The notes: generated by a model not told the origin, from the sequence alone. A DNA stretch of 10,763 bases from Cephalothrix spiralis (GCA_032353305.1 JAUCNG010393700.1:1-10763), one strand, 5' to 3'; shown: positions 1 through 7,653, counted from the first letter of the stretch. Made by a program: numbers and translations.

Positions 1-90
1 ATGTTGTCTGACATCACTTCCTTTTCGTCCTTGGCACCTTTACCTTGGCGTTGAAGGTTCAAGGCCGTTAGAAAATGCTCCACTGCTTCC
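1..90 (-). CDS. PEX5: PEX5 3'-terminal or penultimate exon (TPR7 and start of C-terminal bundle), truncated by window edge
   Basis: The exon begins after attttag (AG at 92-91). Its first base completes the split Gln codon, followed by EAVEHFLTALNLQRQ and a lysine-rich stretch GKGAKDEKEVMSDN. This matches the end of TPR7 and the loop before the C-terminal helical bundle. In PEX5 that loop is followed by an IWSTLR-type block, absent here because the window ends. The exon continues left of base 1, so the stop codon is not seen. Phase continuity with 4989-5146 holds across an intron of 4898 bases that contains another gene. The join rests on homology plus phase, since no transcript is available. 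Confidence 0.9.
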
Positions 91-401
91 CTAAAATTCA
101 ATAAAGAACGATTTGAGATTCATTGAAATAAAAATAATATATATTTTGGCCAGCAAGTTCCGGTGTGGCCCCGCGATTGGGGATGTATATAAGACGATTT
201 TTGACGTAAACACAATCATAATAGTGCGGCACGCTGGCAAAAAGGGATGAAAGCCGCTTTTGCAAGATTTGAATTGATCTTATTTTTTTGTCATGTAGAA
301 AATTTACTAATAAGATAACTGTCATGTTTATTTTTCAGTTTATGGAATTGATATTCTGATCTCAATCGATTTTCATGACCAAAAGACTGGATTGACTATT
401 C

Positions 402-600
402 AATGACATTGGTGTTGGCATTATAAATCATTCAAAACATATAAAATAAGTTATTTGAATGTTTACATTAAACTTTATTAAGTAAAACAGGTAGCGGAGA
501 GTAGTAGCCGAAATTGTATATATAGATTTAAATTGATTTTCATGACATTGGCTTTGGCATTATAACAAATAAGTAATTTGAATACATGCATTAAAGTGTA
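402..600 (+). repeat. Diverged local direct duplication
   Basis: The segment beginning near 402 (atgacattggtgttggcatt, then a stretch with ttatttgaatg and cattaaa) recurs near 542 (atgacattggctttggcatt, then taatttgaatac and cattaaa). The second copy is shorter. It appears to be an old tandem duplication with deletions. No coding or regulatory role is visible. Confidence 0.6.
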
Positions 601-751
601 TTGATATTGTGATAGGTAAAAATAGTTTTTAAAAGCGTGAACGTATATCAGTCTCAACCGCCTGGTTGATTTTCAATAGACACATTTAAATCGGTTCAGA
701 AAAAAACATTATGTTCTTTCCATATGACGGTTGTGTGTTTGTAATGGACGC

Positions 752-758
752 TATAAAA
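752..758 (+). promoter_or_regulatory. Possible TATA box of the nested kinase gene
   Basis: TATAAAA lies about 320 bases upstream of the ATG at 1081 on the same strand. It would imply a start site near 780 and a 5' UTR of about 300 bases. In DNA this AT-rich such matches occur by chance, so this is only a candidate. Confidence 0.2.
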
Positions 759-1080
759 ACTACATGTTAAATGTACGTAGAACAAATAATTAAATAAGAA
801 ATATAGGATACGGAAAACGAGTTATTTCTGTCGTAAAATGTGATAAAAACGTTTATTCAAAGTCTTTTAGTATCACATAAACTTCTCAATGTGGATTACT
901 CAGATACAACAAATAAAACTTTAGAGAAGCAATGTATGTGAGTACTTCTTTCTATGAGAATGATTAGATATTGTCATCAAGAATACAACTGAAATTTTAA
1001 ATCAAAAATACATTCAGATGATGATCCATTTGTAAAAATTTGTAACTCATACGAACTGCTTTAAATCTGTGACTTAAAAA

Positions 1081-2481
1081 ATGAATCGACTAGAAAATAA
1101 AAACAATAGCGAGCTCATAAAAGATTTGGAAAATGCAACTTCTGACAATGAGGCTTGTGTTCTTGTAAACAACATCTGGCCAATTATTGTGGGTAGGAAC
1201 AACACGCACCGGTACATGCAATCATTTCCTGGTGATTTTGAAAGTGACGATGAGATGAATCGTGTAATCGACATTGATTCGAACTTCCACATCGACTTAA
1301 GAAATCATTCACATCAAAAAACATGGAAAACAGTTCGAAGTTTCTTCTCGGAGAAAAGATTTTATGAAGTAAAAAGACTGCTTGGATTATTGAATACCCA
1401 CAATGTATTACAATTGCTTACTGAAGACAGGGAGAGCTACCACAAAACAGTGTTACACATAGTATGCATATTGGGCAAAATAGATGTTGTAAAACTGTTG
1501 AAAGCAGCAGGTTGCCCAATTGATGCGGTGGATAGCAATGATAGAACTGCCTTACAGTATGCAATTGAAAATAAACATACTGGCATAGCATGTTTGCTTT
1601 TAAAAGCAGGACACCCCATTGATGCGGTCGATTACGAAGGCAGAACTGCCTTACATAACTCAGTGCTTCACTGTGCTACAAGATTCAAAAGAATTAAAAT
1701 GGTTGAACAAATTTTGCAAACAATGAACAATAAAGATGGTATTGATGCAACTAATATATTCCAGCAAACTGCATTACATATAGCAGTTAGTTCGTTTGGT
1801 TCATTTGGCATAGCAAAATTATTGGTTCAGGCTGGAACAAATCTTCACCTCAAGGATCTTAATGGCTATACAGCATTAGATAGGGCAGCAGAGAGTAGTA
1901 ACAAAGATTTTATAAGATATATGCTTGACAACTACATGGGTGTAGATCAATTATTTGAAAATGCACTTTTAATTGCTGCTGAAAACGGCAATGTAGACGT
2001 TTCTTTAATCTTGCTTCGTCATTTAGCAAATGATGAAAATATCGACGAAGAGCTGATTTATCCGAAGGAAGTCAACATAATAGAAAATAAACAACTGCAG
2101 TTAGAAATATGCGAAAATCTTCTTGAAATACATCAAAATATCCTTTCTATACCGTTCTTTTTAGCCCTCATTAAAATCGGAACAAACAAAAATCGTTTGT
2201 CACTGATCCTTGGAAACAAAAACATTAAACTTAAACAAACACGTGGTGCGCACAGCATTCAGGATTTAATTGAAATGGCAATAGAGTCAGAGGAAGACAA
2301 CCTCATCAAAAGAGTTAAACAAGGTGATAAATTGGGACAAGGCTGTTTTGGTCAAGTTTTCAAAGGTGTAGTACAGTCAAATGATGGTAGAAGTTTCGAA
2401 ATTGCTATGAAATGTGCAGCAACAGACGATAAACACCAAGAATCGTTCTCAGGCATCCAAAATGAGGGTCCTTATCCATAA
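1081..2481 (+). CDS. Ankyrin-repeat/TKL-like kinase, 5' frame (ankyrin array and start of kinase domain)
   Basis: This is the first part of an intronless gene inside a PEX5 intron, on the opposite strand. The ATG at 1081 follows an in-frame TAA at 1075-1077, and A at -3 gives a good eukaryotic start context. Residues 1-118 are polar and unassigned. Residues 119-313 form about six ankyrin repeats. Clear repeat starts are near residues 121 (HKTVLHIVCILGKIDVVKLL), 155 (RTALQYAIENKHTGIACLLL), 188 (RTALHNSV), 229 (QTALHIAV) and 263 (YTALDRAAESSNKDFI), with a weaker one at 293 (ENALLIAAENGNVDVSLILL). A helical linker (315-412) leads to the kinase glycine loop GQGCFGQV (420-427) and the ATP-binding Lys444 in EIAMK. 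The frame then departs from kinase homology after about residue 456 and stops at 466. The rest of the kinase is in the next frame. Known ankyrin-kinases use the repeats to bind partners; the substrate here is unknown. Confidence 0.85.
   Translation: MNRLENKNNSELIKDLENATSDNEACVLVNNIWPIIVGRNNTHRYMQSFPGDFESDDEMNRVIDIDSNFHIDLRNHSHQKTWKTVRSFFSEKRFYEVKRLLGLLNTHNVLQLLTEDRESYHKTVLHIVCILGKIDVVKLLKAAGCPIDAVDSNDRTALQYAIENKHTGIACLLLKAGHPIDAVDYEGRTALHNSVLHCATRFKRIKMVEQILQTMNNKDGIDATNIFQQTALHIAVSSFGSFGIAKLLVQAGTNLHLKDLNGYTALDRAAESSNKDFIRYMLDNYMGVDQLFENALLIAAENGNVDVSLILLRHLANDENIDEELIYPKEVNIIENKQLQLEICENLLEIHQNILSIPFFLALIKIGTNKNRLSLILGNKNIKLKQTRGAHSIQDLIEMAIESEEDNLIKRVKQGDKLGQGCFGQVFKGVVQSNDGRSFEIAMKCAATDDKHQESFSGIQNEGPYP
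2411..2478 (+). other. Frameshift interval within the kinase N-lobe
   Basis: Both reading frames are open only over these bases, so the change of frame must fall here. Kinase homology in the first frame holds through about ESF (Phe codon at 2446) and resumes in the second frame by about 2450. The Phe-to-His distance (HKN at 2477) is five bases shorter than in a canonical kinase such as Src. That points to a five-base loss near 2449. A homopolymer AAAA at 2459-2462 is also a possible miscall site. In the second frame a Gln (CAG, 2450-2452) falls nine residues before the conserved His, where the helix-C Glu normally sits. Confidence 0.7.
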
Positions 2482-3346
2482 GAACGTTGTTAAATTAATC
2501 GGTACTGATCTACGGGAAATGCGCATAGGCATAGATTACCAAATGTGTATGGTTCTATTTATGGAACTCTGTATAAAAGAAGACTGTGTAACATATTTCA
2601 TCAAAGAGGGTGAAATTTTTGACAGAAATCCAGGCAAAATAGGTGATAATAGAAACTGTCATGATGAAGATATCAAATTTAGGCTGAGTAGAGCACAATT
2701 TAGAGTTACAGATACTGCAATTCAGATCATGGAGGGGTTGAATTACCTTCATAAGAATGGTATCATTCATCGTGATTTGAAACTGGCGAATATTCTGATG
2801 TCGTTTAAAAATGAAGCAAAAATAACAGATTTTGGATTATCTTGCAAAGTCCGATCTGAGGATGCAGAAAGATTTGCAGGAACTTTAGTGTACTCTGCAC
2901 CTGAAGTTTTGAATAAGCCTAGACAATATTCAAATGCCTCAGACATTTTCAGTTTCTCGCACATCCTGTATGAGATTTACTACGGCCAAATTTACTACAA
3001 ACTTGGGGAATTTGCTGATGTCAGTAAGCAACGAATAGTCGATAAAATACGTAGAGGAAAAAGACCCGAATTTTTGACAAATGCACCACCAGATCAGTTG
3101 ATGAACTTGATTAGACGTTGTTGGGAACATGATCCGAACAAAAGAGCGAAGGGCAAAGACTGTTTAATTAAACTGAAAGAGTTCCTCCAGAGTATCAAAG
3201 CTAGTAATCCTAATTGGGACACAGAGTTTCAGGATAATGCAGACCCATCTGAAGAAAGAGGTCCAGAACTTCTGTCCTCGGAATTGTCTAAAATAGGCCC
3301 GCTTCCTAATTTTTCTACATTATATTCGAATTCATCTTCAAACTAA
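2411..3346 (+). CDS. Ankyrin-repeat/TKL-like kinase, 3' frame (remainder of kinase domain)
   Basis: This is the continuation of the same gene, shifted to the second forward frame. It is open from the stop at 2408-2410 to TAA at 3344-3346. There is no proper ATG start before the homology, so it is not an independent gene. It carries the kinase from the N-lobe (HKNVVKLIG) through the catalytic loop HRDLKLAN (catalytic Asp at 2774-2776), DFG (2828-2836), the APE motif as SAPEVL, DIFSFSHILYEI of helix F, and the RCWEHDPNKR block of the C-lobe. HRDLKxxN and the GTLVYSAPE activation segment point to a Ser/Thr kinase of the TKL type rather than a tyrosine kinase, which would usually read HRDLAARN. 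A serine-rich tail of about 50 residues follows. No catalytic residue is missing here, so decay has barely begun if the gene is dead. Confidence 0.82.
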   Translation, partial: NVQQQTINTKNRSQASKMRVLIHKNVVKLIGTDLREMRIGIDYQMCMVLFMELCIKEDCVTYFIKEGEIFDRNPGKIGDNRNCHDEDIKFRLSRAQFRVTDTAIQIMEGLNYLHKNGIIHRDLKLANILMSFKNEAKITDFGLSCKVRSEDAERFAGTLVYSAPEVLNKPRQYSNASDIFSFSHILYEIYYGQIYYKLGEFADVSKQRIVDKIRRGKRPEFLTNAPPDQLMNLIRRCWEHDPNKRAKGKDCLIKLKEFLQSIKASNPNWDTEFQDNADPSEERGPELLSSELSKIGPLPNFSTLYSNSSSN

Positions 3347-3409
3347 ATTGATGAGAAATTAAAATTCGCCATTAGACTTATCATCATATTTTCTTATGAC
3401 GTTACCGGT

Positions 3410-3512
3410 ACCCGACAGGCAAGGTTACTAGGATCGAGCGCTTACCTCTACGTACAGTGTGAAATCGGAGCAACTGCGGTCCGGAGTAATAACCCAGGTC
3501 TCCAGCACGGTA
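3410..3512 (+). repeat. Dispersed element, copy 1
   Basis: This segment matches 6950-7043 in the same orientation. Both begin accc(t)gacaggcaagg, share at(c/t)ggagcaac in the middle, and end with a cc(c/t)aggt block followed by cagcac and gta. Copy 1 is richer in G and C than its surroundings. No obvious target duplication is seen at its edges. The class is unknown; a short SINE-like or other non-autonomous element is the best guess. Confidence 0.65.
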
Positions 3513-3513
3513 A

Positions 3514-3519
3514 AATAAA
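3514..3519 (+). terminator. Possible poly(A) signal of the nested kinase gene
   Basis: This is the first canonical AATAAA downstream of the stop at 3346, about 170 bases away. It sits right after the end of a dispersed repeat copy (3410-3512). Further AATAAA hexamers occur downstream (for example 3842), and an ATTAAA at 3358-3363 lies very close to the stop. The choice is uncertain. Confidence 0.3.
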
Positions 3520-3659
3520 GTTTGAAGTACTGGACAATGCCAATTTCGATACACCATAAAACGGAAGATAAGGTCGAGAATGAACAACATCACAAGTGAG
3601 TGTTCTGTAAAAAAATCCTAGTGCATGGAGCTAAGATGTTTACAAATTTGGATAACTTT

Positions 3660-4870
3660 TTCAAATAATTGAACTAAAAGAAATAACTTTCTATAATTTA
3701 CTGTTTTATAAGTAAATAATATGAATAATATAATGTTTGTTTTTAGTTTGTTTGTTTTTTTAATATAAAAAAACTATATAATCATAAACGTGTAGGGTAA
3801 AACAAAGCATAAAATTACATAAAAAACAGTATTAGTCTTAAAATAAAGTATAGTCTATTTTCTTCCATGAAAACTTTGTCAATATTGTGTTGTACTATAT
3901 GAGATTTTGATGAATAGTGTTTAGTATAATGAGCTAATAATTACAAAAAAATAAGTTAAAATAACTTAGTAAATGAAAATTCGTGTTTCTAAAATATTTT
4001 TTAATCGATCAATTAATGTAACTACATGTACATTGTACAGTTTATAACTTTCTTAACAAATAATGTTTTTGTAAATTATTTCTAAAATCATTTTAAACAT
4101 AAAGAAACCAAGTTTTTGAATGTAAATAATGTGAATAAACGTTGTGTGTCTAGAAAATGTAGAATAAAGATTTTTATCATGTAGGGTAAAACATTTACAA
4201 AGCGTAAACCTTTAAAAAACATTAGAGTAAGTCTTGAAAATGTAGTCCAATTTTTACAATAAATAAAAGATCAATATTCTGTTTGCATTGATGATTTCGA
4301 TTAAACTGTTTAGTCATAATGATCTAATAAGTAAAAATAAATGTGTATTTATAAATTAATCAAACATTTAAAACAAGATGATTTGAATTAATTAATGTAA
4401 ATTAAAAGCAGTATGTTAATGTTATATGGAAAGTTGAATGAAAAATTATTTTCAAACTACTTTTATTTTTGCAATAAATTCTCGAGCAATGTTTTCAATT
4501 ATTAATTTATATAGATCTCTATAAAATATTAAGTTTTTCAAAGGTAATTCTTAACCATGTGCGTTTTTTATTATTATCAAATATCTTCTAATAAAATCTT
4601 CTTTTGAAGATTTTTCATTCCGTTTCTTATTTCCATATTTATACGTATGTATATAAATAATTTGATTTAAAATGTACAGCTGGTATTGTATGAATGAAAA
4701 CCAGTCTTAAAGATTTGATCAATTTTGAGTTGGAAAGTTTAATCAAATACCTAAAACTTAAAAAAAAAATCAATGTCTAAAATATAGTTTCAATCTATTT
4801 TTACAATTAATACATTATAGATGATTTCAATTAAAAGGTCTTAAAATTATTGCATTCAAGTGTGAAATAA
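3660..4870 (+). repeat. Degenerate ~390-bp tandem duplication, two copies plus a partial third
   Basis: Anchors recur at a steady offset. gtagggtaaaac is at 3792 and 4181. gagctaataa/gatctaataa is at 3931 and 4321. aattaatgtaa is near 4010 and 4390. gtaaataat with tgaata is at 3712 and 4122. The period is therefore about 390. A third, more diverged copy is suggested by gtctaaaatatag at 4775 and atgatttcaattaaa at 4821, with roughly 140 extra bases. The repeat is AT-rich and non-coding. Confidence 0.7.
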
Positions 4871-4988
4871 CTTGTAGCCAGTTGTCCGTGTTTATAGTTC
4901 CTCACTCCTCAGCAATGAGTTTTAAAATTCTAATAGAATAAATCACTTAAGAATATATTTGGGGACAATTATCATAAATCATACTCAC

Positions 4989-5146
4989 TGATAAGCGCTT
5001 AAATTAATGCAGGCTATTCCTAAGTTGTATCTCGACCTGATGAAACCAGGCGATAACTCTAAAGCTCTATGATAAGCATCAATAGCCTCTTCACTTCGAT
5101 TTCCATTCGCTAAAGTAGCTCCAAGACGATTCCATAAAAGTGAATC
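4989..5146 (-). CDS. PEX5: PEX5 internal exon (TPR6 to start of TPR7)
   Basis: This 158-nt exon has acceptor ttttttcag (AG at 5148-5147) and donor CA|gtgagt at 4988-4987. It begins in phase 0 directly after the preceding GAG and encodes visible residues 249-300 plus two bases of a Gln codon. It contains [20 protein letters not shown], then [20 protein letters not shown] and [18 protein letters not shown] and RSRYNLGI carry the Asn and Arg positions known to form the PTS1-binding groove, and all are present. It contains several stop codons in other frames and is too short to appear as an ORF, but homology and splice-phase continuity make it certain. Confidence 0.95.
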
Positions 5147-5802
5147 CTGAAAAAAAGAATATCATACATTCATTTTAGCCGAAGTCACAAAATGGCATTT
5201 TTACAGCAGACGAGACGTTTTGAAAAGATGGTCCGACTTTTTAAAATTATTTTAGCGATAATATCAATCGGATCAACAGATTTCGTGTGCGATAAAATAG
5301 CGTTTATTAGCGATAGTTACAAATCGGACAATAGAAATGACATTCGTGAGCGATAAAATAGCGTTTATTAGCATCAGTCACAAATCGGACACTAGAAATT
5401 ACGTTGATCAGCGGTTAAATATCGCTTATTAGCAATAATCACAAATCGGACACTAGAAATGACGTTCATGGGCGATAAAATAGCGTTTATTAGCAACAGT
5501 CACAAATCGGACACTAGAAATAACGTTGATCAGCGATTAAATATCGCTTATTAGCGATAATCACAAATCGCACAAGAGAAATGACGTTTATAAGCGGTAA
5601 AATAGCGTATATTAGCGATAATCACAAATCGCACAATATAATTGACGTTCATGAACGTTCACAAAGTCCACAATAAATGACCCTCAGGAGCGCATAAAAA
5701 TTATCGTTCTAGGAGCCAAAGAAGTGACATTTACAAATGATAATTTAATTACAAAGCACGCTAGAATGATGAAGAAAAATAGCGGATACTATAATATTTT
5801 AC
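5147..5802. other. PEX5 intron dominated by a 61-bp tandem array
   Basis: This 656-base intron lies between the exons at 5803-6160 and 4989-5146. About two thirds of it is the satellite-like array. The flanks (5147-5252 and 5692-5802) show no further structure. Confidence 0.85.
5253..5691 (+). repeat. 61-bp tandem repeat array with alternating unit types
   Basis: Six full units start at 5289, 5350, 5411, 5472, 5533 and 5594, each exactly 61 bases apart. Partial degenerate units sit on both sides (5253-5288 and 5655-5691). The unit begins gcgataaaatagcgtttatt, continues with agcnatagtcacaaatcgga and ends near gacgttcatga. Units 2 and 4 share the ending acgttgatca, and units 3 and 5 share the start gcgnttaaatatcgcttatt. 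Units 2-3 and 4-5 therefore form a 122-bp higher-order repeat. It is not a CRISPR array, because there are no unique spacers. Confidence 0.95.
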
Positions 5803-6160
5803 CTCTGGTCTCTTTTGAAGGGCTGCTGAAAAACAGTCCACAGCTTTGTCGTATTCTCCGGAGAGGTTAAATATTACACCTAATCCACATTGAACGTCCG
5901 GATCATTATCCTCCGGATGTAAGTTCGCCGCGGCTATAAACAAGTCTCTGACTTCACCGAACATTTTACTTGAAATAAAGGAAGACTGGGAGGGAGCTGT
6001 ATTAGACTGGATTCCTGCTTTAGCAAGGTCTTTGTACAAATGATTATGCTGTAACCATGACAATAATGCTTGACAGGCATGTTGTTGCATAGACTCGTTT
6101 GTGTAACTAACGGCAATTGTCATTAATGCAGTAAGATTTCCAGGATCCAAGAGCAAACAT
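5803..6160 (-). CDS. PEX5: PEX5 internal exon (TPR3, linker, TPR4-5)
   Basis: This is the largest PEX5 exon here, 358 nt, between acceptor ttttcag (AG at 6162-6161) and donor GAG|gtaaaa at 5802-5801. One base completes the split Lys, followed by 119 codons (visible residues 130-248). Order: TPR3 (LDPGNLTALMTIAVSYTNES), a flexible serine-rich linker around residues 178-194, then TPR4-5 (DPDVQCGLGVIFNLSGEYDK). The asparagines in SYTNES and FNLSGEYDKA correspond to ones known in PEX5 to contact the PTS1 peptide backbone. Both are conserved, which argues for a working receptor. The serine-rich linker is short compared with vertebrate PEX5 and poorly conserved, as expected for the hinge between the two TPR triplets. 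The open frame runs past 5803 into the intron, so the ORF end at 5761 is not the protein end. Confidence 0.96.
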
Positions 6161-6540
6161 CTGAAAATGAAAGATTAGGATTTACTAGGAATATGAAAAT
6201 TGTTTATGTGCTATTTGTTGCAATTTTGAAAAAATAAATAAAATAATTAGTTATCGAATACTATCGTTTTTACATTATAAAAATTCTGGGCATGAAAATT
6301 GTTCAGCAGCAGGCCAAAGAAAAATAAAATTAATTTTTAGTGGCTTTCCGCTCTCTTTTTTAAATCTACGATAAATTTTCCAAGCGGCGGGCGGGAATAT
6401 TTTTTCCCTTTTCTATTTTTGAAAAATCTGCGCTCCCGATCCGACACTTAACTCTTGTTCAATTCCTCGATTTTCCAAGACCACTTATCTATTAATTCGT
6501 GGTCAAATTCATCTATGTTTTACATATTTCCGTGTGATTA

Positions 6541-6605
6541 GCCTTGTTGGTAAAGTGACGTCATAATTTTGACGAATTCATAGTCGCGAGTTCGATTCCC
6601 ATCTT
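6541..6605 (+). repeat. tRNA-like relic or SINE head (A-box/B-box pair)
   Basis: ttggtaaagtga resembles a Pol III A box, and agttcgattcc (6589-6599) matches a B box with one mismatch. They are about 41 bases apart, the spacing found in tRNA genes. The T-arm and acceptor do not pair well, so this is not a working tRNA. It is more likely the head of a decayed tRNA-derived SINE. Confidence 0.45.
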
Positions 6606-6938
6606 CAACACCTGTATCTAAACGAGCTGTACCCAATGATCTATACGACTGGGTAATAGACGATAAAAGGTAAATTTAAATCAAAAGAATGCTGGATTCA
6701 ACTTTAAAAAAACCTGGGAGCTTATCAATAAGTGAAGTGCATATAAAAAATAGTTGGTGGGGTGATCCAGGTCTGCTACACCTTGTGGACTAGGTAAGTT
6801 ATTCCAAGGTCATTAACAGTGAGCCGGATCAGATTCGCGATCAAAGTTTTGCACAAGACTTAGTCGTCTTGCTCCGATACATATAGCGGAAGTGTAATTC
6901 AAGACATAAATAAAAAGTGCACTTTAGATGTATGATCA

Positions 6939-7053
6939 ACTGTCAGGATACCCTGACAGGCAAGGGTTGGTACGTGGCGCAATTTTATCACTAGATTGGA
7001 GCAACAGGGTTCGGAAATTTAACCTAGGTTCTTCAGCACAGTACTGTCAGGAT
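6939..7053 (+). mobile_element. Dispersed element, copy 2, with 11-bp flanking direct repeats
   Basis: A 93-base segment (6950-7042) homologous to 3410-3512 is bounded by perfect copies of actgtcaggat at 6939-6949 and 7043-7053. These look like a target-site duplication. The left repeat plus the element start form a short hairpin (ctgtcagg/cctgacag, 6940-6959). There is no ORF and no poly(A) tail. The family is not recognised. Confidence 0.65.
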
Positions 7054-7204
7054 GGTTAATATCTAATTTAATACATCGGGTAGGTGAAAATAGCCAAGTA
7101 TTTCTAAAAACTTTAACGATATCTTCGGCTCAATTGTCCAACCAATTTCAGCCGATTCAAGTAATATAACCAGGATTAATTATATCAAATAAACGAGTTC
7201 TTAC

Positions 7205-7275
7205 TTTTGTAGAGCGGCTATAGCTCCTGGTTCATGTTCATTTTCAGCTTGCGTTGTACCTAAATACTGCCATGC
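7205..7275 (-). CDS. PEX5: PEX5 internal exon (TPR2)
   Basis: This 71-nt exon lies between an acceptor ctag (AG at 7277-7276) and a donor AA|gtaag at 7204-7203. It begins in phase 0 and ends with two bases of a Lys codon. It encodes AWQYLGTTQAENEHEPGAIA followed by ALQ, the second TPR of the receptor. The AWQYLGTTQAENE block is one of the most conserved stretches of animal PEX5 and identifies the gene on its own. The exon is short and isolated between introns of 1593 and 1044 bases, so ORF-based gene finding would miss it. Confidence 0.95.
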
Positions 7276-7481
7276 CTAGAAAAAGGAGAAAAAAAAGAAT
7301 AATGAAGTGTCACAATTGTATAAAATCGAATTAGCAATAGACTATTATTTAGCTCGATCACGGCGCGGTGTAATTTCTTCGATGTTTTTATAAAGATATT
7401 TACTGTCTTTTCTACTTAAATTTGACATACTTATTTGTTAAAAAGTATTATTTTATCTGGATAGTATGAGACAGTAACCTC

Positions 7482-7532
7482 AGTTATTGGCCACGATGGG
7501 TCGCTCCGCGACCTACATCGTGGCCAATAACT
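7482..7532. repeat. 51-base near-perfect palindrome (hairpin)
   Basis: agttattggccacgatg (7482-7498) is the exact reverse complement of catcgtggccaataact (7516-7532). Inside, ggtcgc (7499-7504) pairs with gcgacc (7508-7513) around a 3-base loop tcc, with a 2-base bulge (ta, 7514-7515). That gives 23 paired bases in a GC-rich island within AT-rich DNA. Confidence 0.95.
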
Positions 7533-7653
7533 AATACATAGCAGAGTTATCATGAACTCTTCGACGATCGAACCGTTAAACTATCTAGATATCACATGTC
7601 TGGAGTTAACATACCAGATTTAATAATAAGCGTGCACAAATTCCAAATGCAGG

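Larger units (their letters stand above)
91..1080. other. PEX5 intron, part left of the nested gene (its 5' flank)
   Basis: This AT-rich stretch has no supportable coding sequence. It holds a diverged local duplication (366-480 against 533-600), a possible TATA box at 752 and many TA-rich runs. The 75-codon minus-strand ORF at 98-325 has no recognisable domain and overlaps the splice acceptor region, so I treat it as noise. Confidence 0.7.
3347..4988. other. PEX5 intron, part right of the nested gene (its 3' flank)
   Basis: There is no coding sequence. It contains the 3' UTR of the nested gene, one copy of the dispersed ~95-bp element (3410-3512) and then extremely AT-rich DNA built largely from a ~390-bp degenerate tandem repeat. 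The donor of the PEX5 exon lies at 4988-4987. Confidence 0.7.
6161..7204. other. PEX5 intron with tRNA-like relic and dispersed element
   Basis: This 1044-base intron has no ORF of note. It contains a tRNA-like segment near 6541-6605 and a second copy of the dispersed element at 6950-7042 with flanking direct repeats. Between them lies moderately GC-rich unassigned DNA (6700-6940), probably mobile-element remains. Confidence 0.7.

Noticed and set aside
98-325. 75-codon minus-strand ORF next to the leftmost PEX5 exon
   Set aside because: It overlaps the acceptor side of that exon but has no domain or PEX5 similarity and lies inside the intron.
2366-2424. Small intron that would remove the frameshift in the kinase gene
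   Set aside because: Possible GT-AG pairs here are under 45 bases and would delete the glycine-loop region or the ATP-binding lysine, which look like true coding sequence.
5253-5691. CRISPR-like array
   Set aside because: The 61-bp units are contiguous without unique spacers, and the locus is eukaryotic and intronic.
5761-5802. C-terminal extension of the PEX5 ORF past RPE
   Set aside because: A GAG|gtaaaa donor and the in-phase DSLLWNRLG exon show that these codons are intron read-through.
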